Shown in pieces: positions 37,976-47,698 of a DNA stretch of 64,000 nt. Numbering within the stretch: position 1 is the stretch's first letter; the number at the start of each line of letters is the position of its first letter. The notes beneath the pieces were generated by a model. That model did not search any database. It saw nothing but the letters and a program-made list of their open reading frames with translations, and was not told the DNA's origin. The translations under genes and the position numbers were made by a program. Where the stretch lies: assembly GCF_007859945.1 (NCBI RefSeq), contig NZ_SJPQ01000001.1:744001-808000 (forward strand), in the 5' to 3' direction. This stretch comes from Pseudobythopirellula maris (lineage in GTDB: Bacteria > Planctomycetota > Planctomycetia > Pirellulales > Lacipirellulaceae).

Positions 37976-40867
37976 TTAGCCGCGACGACGCCTCCGAGTG
38001 GGCAGCACCGCCGCGACCGCCAGCAAGACGAGCGTCCCAGGCTCCGGCACACTCGTCTCGCCAGGCGAGTCGAGCTGTTGCCCGAACTGCGCGACCCACA
38101 TGTCGTAGTCGGCCATGTCGACCACGCCGAAGCTGGCGCCCGATTCGTCGCCCGCGCCGTTCAGCGCCGAGTTGTTGCCTCCCAGGTTGTCACGCCACAC
38201 GGTGAAGTCGGCGGCGTCGACCGAGCCGTCGCCGTTGAAGTCGCCTTGCAGCAAGGGAGCGACCAACGCGTAGCCGACCCCGTCGTACCAGGTGCGTGAG
38301 GCGTTGCCGTTGAGGGTCTCCCAATCGTCGATGAAGACCTGAATGTCATCGCCGTCGCCCACACTCTTGCGGCCCAGGTAGGCCCGATAGAGCAGCAGGT
38401 CGTTGTTGTCGTCGGCGACGATCTCGATCGATTCGAAGCTCTCGGCGTCGGCGTGCTGCGACCCGTAACGCCGGAAGTCCACCAGGTTGTCCTGCTCGAG
38501 GCCGGCCATCAGTCGCCAGTCCTCGTCGTTGTCGCCCCAGAAGTAGGCGAACACGTCGTAGAGCCCCGCATCAAGATCTTCGATCGTCGTGCGCAGCATG
38601 GCGGCGTTCTCGGAGCCCGACTCGTTGGACGCGTAGACGCTGCCGCCGTTGCCGTAGCCGGTGCGCTCGTGCCATTGGTTGTCGTCGGCGCCGGACGCGG
38701 CGGCGGGGCCGGTCGCGCCGATCGCGGCGCCGTTGGTGCGTGTGGTGTTCGAGTCATCGGCGTCGACGTACACGCTCTGGCCGATCACCTCGTCGCGATC
38801 GACGATGCCGACCACCGCCGCGTTGATGTTGTGGGCGGTGTTGTAGTCGCCACGAAACCAGAAAACCGACTGCGGCCCCACGCCGTGGGTGTCGGGCGCG
38901 ATCGGCCTGAGGTTGTCGACCGAAGAGTTCTCGGTGACGGCGGTCCAGTTCCAATCGGAGCCGTCGTACTCGCCCTTGTAGATCTCGTGGTGATCGGTCT
39001 CGGTTTCCCATTCCGGATCACGCGGGTCGTACGGGGTGGAGATGTAGAGCGTGTTCTCGTCTCCCGGGATGAGCGCCCCCAGGCCGGTGTAGTCCTGCTC
39101 CGGGCCGTAGAGCCGCGGCCCCATCTTGGCGATCTCGTGCGACTCCCAGCTCTCGCTGTCGGGGTTCCAACGCGAGAAGTGCAGCCGGTGGTCGATCGGG
39201 TTGTTGGTGCTGCCCGCGTCGGTCGAGCCGTCGGGGTTGTTGCGAGACGTGTACAGCGCCATCAGGTTGCCTTGCGAATCGAGCGCCGCGTCGGTCGTCC
39301 AGAGGCGGTTCTGCCCCTCCCCCAGGGCGTCCGGGGCGTCGACCAGCGTGAAGTCGGTCACGTCGGGCACGGAGCCCGCGCCCGCCGTCACGTTGCTGTC
39401 GAACAGGTTCTCGTCGATCAGGTTCCCTTGCATGTCGAAGGTCTGGCCGCCTTCGATGTAGCCCGAGTAGATGCTGTTGTTGTAGTTGCGAGGGTGCGTC
39501 TCGGTCGTGGTGAAGTAGATGCGTGACTTGCCATCGGAAACGTACTTCGGGTACGCCGAGTAGCCTTGCGCCGACGACTCGAGGAATTGGCCCGCCCACT
39601 CCACCTCGTTGGTGTCCGGGTCGTAGCGGATGATATTCGGCATGTTCTGGCCAGCGCCATTGGTCGACAGCATGCCGTAGCTGCGCGAGATGTTGTAAAC
39701 CTGATCCTCGTCGGACAGGTAGAAGATGTTGTGGTAGCTCACGTTGGCCTGGTTGTCCGAGCCGCCCGGGTGGGTGTTGGCGCCCGGCACGTTGTCGAAC
39801 CAGTTGTAGAGCTTCTCCTCCGACCACGAAGTGCTGTCGCCCGGGTCGGTGCTCACACGGAACCGGGTGAACTCGTCGCCCAATCCGCCGTTGTTCCCGT
39901 GGTTCGCGTACATCGCCAGGTAGCGTCCGTCCGGCAAGACCAGCAGGGCCCCCACGTTGTGGTCGTCGTTCTGGATCTGGGGGTTGCCGCCCACTTGGTT
40001 CGAGAGCTGCGTGCGGACTCGGCGCCCCGTCGACGGGTTGAAGTTGACGACGTCCACGTTGCCCGGGTAGCTGCCGCCCTGCACCGTTTCGTCGAAGCCA
40101 ACCGAGTTGACCAGCACGTTGCCGTTGTTCGGATCGACGATCGTCCGTTCGTCGGTGTACCAGGTCCAGTTGCCGTCGCTGTCGAACTGGATGAGGTTTC
40201 CGTTGACGCGATCGGTGATCATCCCCGGGGGCGGCGGGGGCTGAAGGCTCGCCCCGATCGCGTCGAAGGCAACGTTGCGGGCCGACCCAGAGCTAACCCG
40301 CTCGGCGCCCAGCGAGATCCGCAAGGTCGCGGCGTTGGTCGGCACCTCGGTGGCGCCGAGTTCTTCGATGAACTGCCAGCCGCCGCCGCTCGTGGTTTGG
40401 GCGCCGTAACCTTGGCCAACCGACGCCCCGCCCGAGTCGAAGAAGTCGTAAGCGATCGTGCCTAGGTCTCCCCCGTCGTTGTGGTAATAGGCGTAGGAGA
40501 GGCCCAGGTGCAGATTGCCGAGGCCGATCTCTGCGCTGTGCGGGGTGAGATCGATGTCTTGGTAGAGCAGCCCGCTGTTGGCGTCGCCGCCGATCAAGGA
40601 GCTGGCGTTCGGCAGCCCGCTGTATTGCCAACTGCCCGAGAGAAACTGGTCACTGAGGTAGCCGCTGCCCGGATCGGCGCCTCCCATCGCGGAGTCGCCA
40701 ACCCACAGCGGGTTGCTGCCGGCGGAAACCGTCCACCCGCTCGGCGCCGAAAGCGGCGAGCTGTTCTCAAAGTCGCCATTGTTCACCGTCAATGCGATCT
40801 GCGCGTTCGCACAGGCCGCAGACATACAAAGCACGAACAGCATCATCGTGAAGCGATTAGAAGCCAC
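37976..40867 (-). CDS. Secreted BNR-4-type propeller protein with dockerin and PEP-CTERM tail
   Basis: 963 residues from GTG 40867, chosen because GGGAG lies just upstream and it gives a charged signal peptide (MASNRFTMMLFVLCMSAACA, cleavage ANA-Q); a TTG at 40888 and ATG at 40846 are alternatives. Residues 23-200 are a beta-sandwich starting VNNGDFENSS. A BNR-4-like propeller follows (WTWYTDERTIVDPNNGNVLV, NDDHNVGALLVLPDGRYLAM), a fold shared with PL24/PL25-type ulvan lyases and sialidase-like proteins. Next come a module from VYVDADDSNTTRTNG to RTWYDGVGYALV, a dockerin pair (GDFNGDGSVDAADFTVWRDN) and a PEP-CTERM tail (VPEPGTLVLLAVAAVLPTRR). Polysaccharide binding or cleavage is likely; substrate unknown. 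Confidence 0.82.
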   Translation of the reverse strand: MASNRFTMMLFVLCMSAACANAQIALTVNNGDFENSSPLSAPSGWTVSAGSNPLWVGDSAMGGADPGSGYLSDQFLSGSWQYSGLPNASSLIGGDANSGLLYQDIDLTPHSAEIGLGNLHLGLSYAYYHNDGGDLGTIAYDFFDSGGASVGQGYGAQTTSGGGWQFIEELGATEVPTNAATLRISLGAERVSSGSARNVAFDAIGASLQPPPPPGMITDRVNGNLIQFDSDGNWTWYTDERTIVDPNNGNVLVNSVGFDETVQGGSYPGNVDVVNFNPSTGRRVRTQLSNQVGGNPQIQNDDHNVGALLVLPDGRYLAMYANHGNNGGLGDEFTRFRVSTDPGDSTSWSEEKLYNWFDNVPGANTHPGGSDNQANVSYHNIFYLSDEDQVYNISRSYGMLSTNGAGQNMPNIIRYDPDTNEVEWAGQFLESSAQGYSAYPKYVSDGKSRIYFTTTETHPRNYNNSIYSGYIEGGQTFDMQGNLIDENLFDSNVTAGAGSVPDVTDFTLVDAPDALGEGQNRLWTTDAALDSQGNLMALYTSRNNPDGSTDAGSTNNPIDHRLHFSRWNPDSESWESHEIAKMGPRLYGPEQDYTGLGALIPGDENTLYISTPYDPRDPEWETETDHHEIYKGEYDGSDWNWTAVTENSSVDNLRPIAPDTHGVGPQSVFWFRGDYNTAHNINAAVVGIVDRDEVIGQSVYVDADDSNTTRTNGAAIGATGPAAASGADDNQWHERTGYGNGGSVYASNESGSENAAMLRTTIEDLDAGLYDVFAYFWGDNDEDWRLMAGLEQDNLVDFRRYGSQHADAESFESIEIVADDNNDLLLYRAYLGRKSVGDGDDIQVFIDDWETLNGNASRTWYDGVGYALVAPLLQGDFNGDGSVDAADFTVWRDNLGGNNSALNGAGDESGASFGVVDMADYDMWVAQFGQQLDSPGETSVPEPGTLVLLAVAAVLPTRRRRRG

Positions 40868-41847
40868 GGCCGTCTCCCTGGAATTCAATGGTTGCCGATT
40901 CCGCCCTGCATCATGGCGACTTGAAAAGCATGGTAGCGCGATGCGTGGCCCTGCCCCTGGGCCTTAGTTGAAAAGCAATCGAGAGGTGAAGCTGAACGCT
41001 TCGCAAAGGATGGCTGACCGCCCACCGGCAAGCTGTTGGTCTGCTGGGGCGACAGCGTCATCCGAGGTTCCGATTCCGTGGGTTCATCATAGTGGCTTGA
41101 GAGACTCGCCAATAACGCAGTTGCGCAATTCAATACCGTGAACCCCCACGCCTCGCTGATCACCGTCAAGCGAAGCCCCAGCGAGTAACCTCATTCTGCT
41201 CGTGCTATATCGCCAATTGCGTTGAACGGCGATGATCCTAGCTGGCACTCCCACGAGAGCATCCTGCAAGTTGATTCGCCTACGAATGCCTCAGCGCCTG
41301 GCCAAGGCAACTCGCTTTCGGCGGGCGATCGACCCCGATCCGCGGCAAGCACAACGAGCCTTCGCCAAAGCGCGAAGCACAAACGCGGTTGCATCAATTG
41401 AGCAAATGCATGCCGCGATTGCGGCATTCTGTTGACAGTCGAGCAGCACATCCCCAGTATGGATTCTGGACATGAGAGGCGTGCCCCTTCGCAGGGGGCA
41501 AACGGCAACGGCTACCAAGTTCACAACTCTTTTCTCAAGGCGGCGACACGGAGCCGCACTCGTCATCTCGACACAGTTTTTCTCCATGGGCATGAGCCAA
41601 CCGCTCTTGCCGCGACACACCTTGGGCGCTCTTACGCTTCGCAACGGAGCCGCCCGACACCAGCCCATCCCGTGGGACACGAGCCCCACGTTGGCGCTAT
41701 GTACGTGTTGATTCGTTCGATCGCTCGTGGCGTAAATCGTCTTTCGTCTTCCAGGAATCAACGGAATGTGACTCCCTGCAAGTCAGGTCGAGAGGCGTCA
41801 ACATGCCAATAGAATGCAACCGCTCATCTGATAAGGAAACGTTTCTG
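40868..41847. other. 980-base spacer without a supported gene
   Basis: Short reading frames occur on both strands (for example 41291-41761 minus and 41432-41812 plus), but none shows a recognisable domain, membrane profile or good ribosome-binding site. Near 41833-41839 AAGGAAA serves the downstream DUF1559 gene. The region separates divergent genes and may include a decayed insertion; I cannot prove it. Confidence 0.45.
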
Positions 41848-43026
41848 ATGATCCCATTTGCCTCAAGCAAGCGGATGCGTGCGGCGTTCACGCTGGTCGA
41901 GTTGCTCGTTGTGATCGCAATCATCGGCATCCTCGTAGCGTTGCTGCTACCGGCCGTCCAGGCGGCCCGTGAGGCCGCACGACGCACGCAATGCACCAAC
42001 CAACTGAAGCAATTCGGCCTGGCCCTGCACAACCACCACGACACCTTCAAGCTGCTGCCCGGCGGCTCGGCCTTGCCCTCCATCTGGGACAACGGGAACC
42101 TCCGCTACTGGAGTGACGGCGAACAAGTCGAGTGGACTTGGGTGACATCGATCATGCCTTTCATCGAAGAGCAAACGCTCAAAGACTCATTCCACATGAC
42201 ATACGGCAATGGAGATTGCTGGCCGAACTCGACCGGGATCCCCAGCGGCGCCTCGTTCGCCAACGTCGACCTCGTGGACAAGAGAGCTTTCCCAAGTCTG
42301 CTCTGCCCTTCCGACCCGATAGCGGCGCGGCCGATCAAGATCCGTCTCACCAACCCGCAAGGGGGAGAAATCATGGGCAGCGACGTGAATCCGCCTTCCG
42401 CGCCGGGGGTCTCTTACGTCGTCTCGATGGGCCCGACGATCCCCGATTTTTGCATGTACCCCCGCGAGTCGAACAACATCAACACGGAGGAAAACAACAG
42501 CGCGAGCGAGACACGCCGCGTCTGCATGGGGCGAGCCATGGGCTCCCAGCCATCCGGCGGCGCCGCGGCGCCGTGCATGGGAGGCAAGGCCGGCTCGGCG
42601 AGCGGCTGTGTCGCCGCTGCCGACAAGTTCGGCGGGGTCGGCATGTTCAATCGCAACCCGAACGGCAAGGCGTTTCGCAAGGTCTCCGACGGCCTCAGCA
42701 AAACCTTCATGGGCGGCGAGACGCTCTCGATGCACAACAATCGCAACTGCGCCTACTGCACCAACTTCTTGATGGCGTCGACCAACACCCCGATCAACGA
42801 GAAGCACAAGTGGGACGACCCCGATCTGATCGACATGAGCGACGGTTTCGGCGAGCCGGGCTACGCCTTCACCTCGGGCTTCAAGAGCGACCACCCAGGC
42901 GGCGCCAACATGCTGCTGGGCGACGCCTCGGTCCACTTTGTCAACGAGAGCATCGACTACTTTTCATGGAACGAGTACGGAACCATCGCCGGGCAAGAGG
43001 CGCCAGACTATATCGTAGGGAACTAG
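41848..43026 (+). CDS. DUF1559 protein with prepilin-type N-terminus
   Basis: 392 residues. The N-terminus carries a type IV-pilin-like processing and methylation motif ([20 protein letters not shown], cleavage after residue 13), then [20 protein letters not shown], the DUF1559 signature. The C-terminus ends with the usual [20 protein letters not shown] motif. ATG 41848 is chosen over 41803 because AAGGAAA lies about eight bases upstream and the signal is then at a normal distance. DUF1559 proteins are abundant in planctomycetes and thought to be surface pseudopilins; individual roles are unknown. It stands before two PEP-CTERM genes, with no shared operon evident. Confidence 0.93.
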   Translation: MIPFASSKRMRAAFTLVELLVVIAIIGILVALLLPAVQAAREAARRTQCTNQLKQFGLALHNHHDTFKLLPGGSALPSIWDNGNLRYWSDGEQVEWTWVTSIMPFIEEQTLKDSFHMTYGNGDCWPNSTGIPSGASFANVDLVDKRAFPSLLCPSDPIAARPIKIRLTNPQGGEIMGSDVNPPSAPGVSYVVSMGPTIPDFCMYPRESNNINTEENNSASETRRVCMGRAMGSQPSGGAAAPCMGGKAGSASGCVAAADKFGGVGMFNRNPNGKAFRKVSDGLSKTFMGGETLSMHNNRNCAYCTNFLMASTNTPINEKHKWDDPDLIDMSDGFGEPGYAFTSGFKSDHPGGANMLLGDASVHFVNESIDYFSWNEYGTIAGQEAPDYIVGN

Positions 43027-43311
43027 CGATTATGGACTTCCCACCACTTCCCCCCAAAGCACTACCCAGACCTTCAGTAAAGCAGATACCAGCGGGAGCC
43101 GGGCTATCCGACGTTTTTAGCTATTAGAGACGTTTGCGGCTGAGTCGCGAGTGGGGCACTCGTCGGCCAGCCCGCCAAGTGACAACGAGACCTGGGGCAA
43201 AACAGGTAATGGCGTCGCGGGCGCAGCAGCGCGGGTGACAGAATCAAGAATCACCATGGGGTAACGGACGCTGCCCTCAGAACTACTCATCTTCATCTAG
43301 GGACGATAATT

Positions 43312-46302
43312 ATGTTACGGCATCTTTCGTTTTTGCTTATCACAGGCTGCCTCATCGGCCCCGCCGCAAGCGTCATGGCGCAAGGCTTGATTTACGTCGA
43401 CGCCAAAGATGGCTACTACCCGAACAACAATCTCTACAGCACCTCCGAAGGGGCGATCGGGACCTTGATCGAGCCTGGCAACAATGACTTCGTCAACGGC
43501 GACGGCCGTTTCCCTGAAGACGGCGCCTGGCACTGGGCAAACTTCGGTTCCACCTGGGGTTCGTCCACCGAGGTGATGAACGTTTGCGGCGTTGAGTGCA
43601 CCAGCGTGTACGAGTCACTCGAGGAGGACGCGCCTCTGATCGGCATGCGACTCGGAATCGAGCCGGGGGCGCAATACGCCCTCACGCCGGGAGCCGAGTA
43701 CGATGTTTACGTCGCCTACTGGGGCGACGGGGGCGGCAACTGGGGCGTGCAAGCGGGCCTCGACTCCGCGGCGATGACCCTCTTTGACTTCGACGGAGCC
43801 GAAGGCGCGGTCCAAGGCTCCTTCGCCAGCAGTGGCGCCTGGGCGGTCAAGCCGCTCGACAACCGCACGGACAACAATTCGAGTGAAGACGAATTCTACC
43901 CGGCCAGCGACGACAACGATAACCCGTTCTTGGACAACACCCCCGGCGCCCCGGCCGGCTCGGCGCGTAACCTGCGCGTCGGCTTGGTCGGCACGACGAT
44001 GGCCAACGCCTCGGGTCATATCGACGTGTTCATCGACGACAAAGACAGCCTGGAAGCGGGGCAACGTTCGTTCTTCGACGGCCTGGCGTTCGTTCCGGCC
44101 GGCACCCCTGTTTTCACCACGGGAGCGTTGGACCGTAGCACCGGCGGACTGACCATCACCAACCCCACACCAGCCGATTTCCAGATCAACGCCGTGAGGG
44201 TCACTTCGCCCGCGGGCAGCTTGAACGCGAATCTGTGGAACTCGATCACCGAAGACGGCTTGATCAACGACCCCGATGGCGACTGGGCCATCACTTCCCC
44301 GGTGAGCGACAGCGAAGTAGAGCTCGCCGAGAGCGACGCCGGCGACTTGGACGGCGTGACCTGGCTGAGCGGCGGCGCCACGCTGGACCTCGGGAACGTC
44401 TGGCGCAAGGGCATCTTCGAGGACATCACGATTGAGCTCGACGTCGTAGGCGGCGGCACCGTGGTGATTACTCCTGAATACACGGGCACGCCGTTCGAGA
44501 CGGGCGATTTTGACGCCGACGGTGACATCGACGCCGACGATTACATCCGCCTGGTGCAAGGGCTCCACGTCGAACACGCGACCACATCAGCCGCGTACGC
44601 TTTCGGCGACATCAACGGCAGCGGCGCGGTGGACCGCAGCGACGTCTTGGCGTTTGCAGAAAACTTTAACCTGTTCAACGGTTCGGGCACTTTTGCCGAG
44701 ATGGTCGAGGGCCTGTCGGTCCCCGAGCCCTCGACCGGACTGCTCTCTCTGGCCGCCACTGGACTGCTGGCCTTGCGTCGTCGCCGTCGGGCGCCCGTCG
44801 CATCGCCCGCTTCGCGGGTCGCTAACAAGGGGGTGCTCGCTGCGGCTATGCTCGTGGCGTTGCTCGCCGCCAAGCCGGTCTCAGCGGTCGAGGTGGTCAA
44901 CTGGGAGATCGACCCGCTCGTTCCGAACAGCGGCTCCAATCTTAGTAACGAAGCAACCAGCTCCCCCACGGTTGGGTTGATTGACGGCAGCAACGTCCCG
45001 GAGCTCGACAGCGCCGATCAAACCGCGATTTGGGGCTCGATTCCAATCGACGTCAACCTGACCAACGGCCAAGAGGTGGTGCTGCGTGGTTCGGTCCACC
45101 TCCACGGCGGCGAGAGCATGAACAACGGGGCGTTCCGTTGGGGCATCTTCCAGGACGACACCCCCGACGAGGGAGAACCCACGGGCAGCTGGCTGGGATA
45201 TCTGGCGAGCAGCTCGTCGGGCGGCGGCGGTGGGGTTGGCGATGGCCGATTGACGGCCAAGAACCCCGACGCCGGTGACTGGGAAACCGCCACGCCGATC
45301 TCGACCAACGGCACCGCCACCGAGCTGGGTGGAGGCGGCCGCATCTACAACCTCTCCGTCGGCGGCACGACCGACGGTTACGCCGACGGCGTGTACGATT
45401 ACGGCATCACGATCGGCCGCTACGGCGACGAAGTGACCGTGAGCTCATTCCTCAAGCTTGCTCACCCCGAAGGTGACTACAACGACAACGGCAAGGTGGA
45501 CGCGGCCGACTTCACGGTTTGGCGTGACAACCTGGGAACGGGCGCCGCACTGCCAAACCGCAGCCTCGCCAGCCATGGCGACGTGAGCATGGCCGATTAC
45601 GACGTGTGGGTGAACAACTTCGGAAACGAGTACGACCACGTCCTGGGTGGCGGCACGGACACGAACTCGATCCCGCACCCGCTGTTCCCGGTCGCCCAAG
45701 TGGAAGACCCCGAAACCATGGAGCTGGTGGACGCCGAGGTCACGCCTCACTTGTCCTTCCAGTACAATCGGGTCGCTTTCTTGCTGGCGGATCACCTGAA
45801 CGCCGATTACGCCCAGTTCCAGGACACCGAGATCGCGGCTCAAGCCATCGAGTCCGTCACGCTCGAGGTCAACGCCGCGACGGGCGAGGCCACGTTCAAG
45901 AACGTCTCGAGCACCGACTTCTCGATGACCTATTACGAGATCACGAGTCCCTCGGATTCGCTGGTCGAGAGCAATTGGGACAGCCTCGCCCCCGACGCGG
46001 TGATCGATGGCGTCGAATGGGATCGCGCGGCGGGGTCGAGCGACTCGATCCTTTCGGAGGTCAACCTGTTCGGCGCCCCGGCCTCGCTACCGGTCGGTGT
46101 GACGCCGATCAGCCTCGGTAATATCTGGGACACCGGCGGCGAGCAGGATTTGACCCTGTTCTTCATCGACGACGAAGGGGCGTTGATCCGGGGCATCGTC
46201 AACTACGTGGGGGCTTCGGTCGCCGTGCCCGAGCCTTCGGCGATCGTGCTCCTCTCCCTTGCGGCCGCCATGGCGGCCTCGATCCGGCGGCGGGGCTGCT
46301 GA
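43312..46302 (+). CDS. Tandem PEP-CTERM protein: two secreted proteins fused in one frame
   Basis: 996 residues. First half: signal peptide (LSFLLITGCLIGPAASVMAQ), a module beginning LIYVDAKDG and ending FFDGLAF, a beta domain with VRVTSPAGSLNANLWNS, a dockerin-like pair (GDFDADGDIDADDYIRLVQG) and a complete PEP-CTERM tail (VPEPSTGLLSLAATGLLALR then RRRR, residues 470-493). Second half: a signal-peptide-like segment (GVLAAAMLVALLAAKPVSA, 507-525), a new beta domain, a second dockerin pair (GKVDAADFTVWRDN), another domain like that of the first half (YEITSPSDSLVESNWDS) and a second PEP-CTERM tail (VPEPSAIVLLSLAAAMAASI then RRR). The natural reading is fusion of two adjacent genes by loss of a stop. 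Function unknown. Confidence 0.85.
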   Translation: MLRHLSFLLITGCLIGPAASVMAQGLIYVDAKDGYYPNNNLYSTSEGAIGTLIEPGNNDFVNGDGRFPEDGAWHWANFGSTWGSSTEVMNVCGVECTSVYESLEEDAPLIGMRLGIEPGAQYALTPGAEYDVYVAYWGDGGGNWGVQAGLDSAAMTLFDFDGAEGAVQGSFASSGAWAVKPLDNRTDNNSSEDEFYPASDDNDNPFLDNTPGAPAGSARNLRVGLVGTTMANASGHIDVFIDDKDSLEAGQRSFFDGLAFVPAGTPVFTTGALDRSTGGLTITNPTPADFQINAVRVTSPAGSLNANLWNSITEDGLINDPDGDWAITSPVSDSEVELAESDAGDLDGVTWLSGGATLDLGNVWRKGIFEDITIELDVVGGGTVVITPEYTGTPFETGDFDADGDIDADDYIRLVQGLHVEHATTSAAYAFGDINGSGAVDRSDVLAFAENFNLFNGSGTFAEMVEGLSVPEPSTGLLSLAATGLLALRRRRRAPVASPASRVANKGVLAAAMLVALLAAKPVSAVEVVNWEIDPLVPNSGSNLSNEATSSPTVGLIDGSNVPELDSADQTAIWGSIPIDVNLTNGQEVVLRGSVHLHGGESMNNGAFRWGIFQDDTPDEGEPTGSWLGYLASSSSGGGGGVGDGRLTAKNPDAGDWETATPISTNGTATELGGGGRIYNLSVGGTTDGYADGVYDYGITIGRYGDEVTVSSFLKLAHPEGDYNDNGKVDAADFTVWRDNLGTGAALPNRSLASHGDVSMADYDVWVNNFGNEYDHVLGGGTDTNSIPHPLFPVAQVEDPETMELVDAEVTPHLSFQYNRVAFLLADHLNADYAQFQDTEIAAQAIESVTLEVNAATGEATFKNVSSTDFSMTYYEITSPSDSLVESNWDSLAPDAVIDGVEWDRAAGSSDSILSEVNLFGAPASLPVGVTPISLGNIWDTGGEQDLTLFFIDDEGALIRGIVNYVGASVAVPEPSAIVLLSLAAAMAASIRRRGC

Positions 46303-46605
46303 GGCGACGCCCCCCCGGGGCTTCTCGAAGGCGAATGTCTTGAGAAGCCCCGGGGGCAGCGACACGGGGCGTTGCCTAAGTCAGGGCGCCCCGCTGAGTT
46401 CGACGCAACGTTAGGGGATAGAGTGGCGGCAATCTCATCAGATCGTTCGACATCCAATTATCTGGGAGGGTTATTGCACCACTGCTGACCGACACTGCTC
46501 CATGGGTCTGAGGACGCGTTTTCACACCTCGACACGCAGCCGTTTACCAACTGCGAGTCAACAACGTGTTCTATCGTTTTTCTCATCAAACGAGGCATGC
46601 TTCTA
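46303..46605. other. Spacer between the two PEP-CTERM genes
   Basis: 303 bases. Apart from the hairpin at 46312-46356 and a GAGG ribosome-binding site at 46592-46595, nothing could be assigned. Confidence 0.4.
46312..46356 (+). terminator. Strong hairpin after the tandem PEP-CTERM gene
   Basis: Arms CCCCCGGGGCTTCTC (46312-46326) and GAGAAGCCCCGGGGG (46342-46356) pair perfectly over 15 bases with a 15-base loop. It begins ten bases after the stop codon. There is no U-run after it, so it may act as a Rho-assisted terminator or mRNA 3'-end stabiliser. Confidence 0.65.
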
Positions 46606-47625
46606 ATGAACATACGATCGAAACTTATTGCGGCTACGCTCGGCGTCGGCCTCATGGCGATGGCGTCGAGCGCATCGGCCGCATTCACCTACTTCGACGC
46701 CGATCTGATCGGCTACACCTTGGCGGGCAGCAAAACCTCGCCCGAGACGCCCGTAGCGCCGAACACGACGATGGTCAACGGCGACCCGGTTCCCTATGTG
46801 ATCGGTGTCGGTTCGGGTGGCACGGGTTGGGACAACTTGTGGCGTATCCGGGAGAACGATGGCTTTGGAAACAGGGCAACGGGCAGCCCGGTGGTCGCCG
46901 GCGGAACCAAGCCCTCGGCCGACAATGGCAGCGGCGAGCAACTTATCGGCGACATCATCGAGGCCCGAGGCGACTTTGGGGCCGACAACTCGGAGAACGT
47001 TCCTACGCTGAAAACGACCGTTGATGTCGACCCGTCTGACGAGGGCCAGGAAAAAGCGGTCTACGCCTTCTTTTGGACCGCGGGGACCGCGGGTTGGCAG
47101 ATGAGCGCCTCGCTGACGAATAGCAGCAACTTGGGCCCCCCCACCCCATCGAACCCCCTGCAGCCGGTGTTCCAGGCGGGCGCCACGGGGCAAGTCGCTT
47201 ACGGTGAGACCCTGGGCGAGTCGAACACAACCCACCTCTTCAACGTGTTCGACGCGAGCACCGAGAGCGGCACGCCGCCGGTTGACGCGGTTTTCCAGAA
47301 CCCGCTGTACGCGAGCAACGACTTGCTGCTGACCAGCTCCGATGGGTCGAACAGCGGCGGCGCCGCCGGTGACCGACAGCTCTGGGCCGCCTTCCTGGGC
47401 AATGTGACGCTCGGCGACGAGCTCTCCGTGTTCATCAGTGAAGGCTTTTCGCTCGGCAACCTGTCGGGCGGAAACAACCGTACTTGGTACGACGGCATCG
47501 GATACGGCGACCCCATCCAGGGACTCAGCGAGTTGCCGGAGCTCGTCATTCCGGAGCCGTCGGCGATCGCCCTGCTGAGCGTTGTTGGAATCACGTGCCT
47601 CGGACGCCGCCGCAACCGAAGCTGA
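46606..47625 (+). CDS. PEP-CTERM protein of unknown function
   Basis: 339 residues from ATG 46606; ATG 46597 is in frame but only one base from GAGG, while 46606 has normal spacing. Signal peptide (LIAATLGVGLMAMASSASA, cleavage near ASA-A). The body begins FTYFDADLIGY and ends NRTWYDGIGYGDP, resembling modules in the BNR-4 protein and the tandem PEP-CTERM protein. Tail: IPEPSAIALLSVVGITCLGR then RRNR, a standard PEP-CTERM sorting signal recognised by an exosortase and then cleaved or anchored. A strong terminator follows. No enzyme motif seen. Confidence 0.85.
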   Translation: MNIRSKLIAATLGVGLMAMASSASAAFTYFDADLIGYTLAGSKTSPETPVAPNTTMVNGDPVPYVIGVGSGGTGWDNLWRIRENDGFGNRATGSPVVAGGTKPSADNGSGEQLIGDIIEARGDFGADNSENVPTLKTTVDVDPSDEGQEKAVYAFFWTAGTAGWQMSASLTNSSNLGPPTPSNPLQPVFQAGATGQVAYGETLGESNTTHLFNVFDASTESGTPPVDAVFQNPLYASNDLLLTSSDGSNSGGAAGDRQLWAAFLGNVTLGDELSVFISEGFSLGNLSGGNNRTWYDGIGYGDPIQGLSELPELVIPEPSAIALLSVVGITCLGRRRNRS

Positions 47626-47658
47626 TTCCCACCGGGCTAAGCATCACACGACATCCGC

Positions 47659-47698
47659 AAGCCCCGCGGGTTCCCCACGGAACCCGCGGGGCTTTTTT
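47659..47698 (+). terminator. Rho-independent terminator
   Basis: Arms AGCCCCGCGGGTTCC and GGAACCCGCGGGGCT pair perfectly across a CCAC loop and are followed by TTTTTT. It lies about 35 bases after the stop of the PEP-CTERM gene at 46606-47625. Confidence 0.92.

Noticed and set aside
41291-41761. 156-codon minus-strand frame in the 980-base spacer
   Set aside because: Composition is irregular, no start signal or domain, and overlapping frames of similar quality exist on the other strand.
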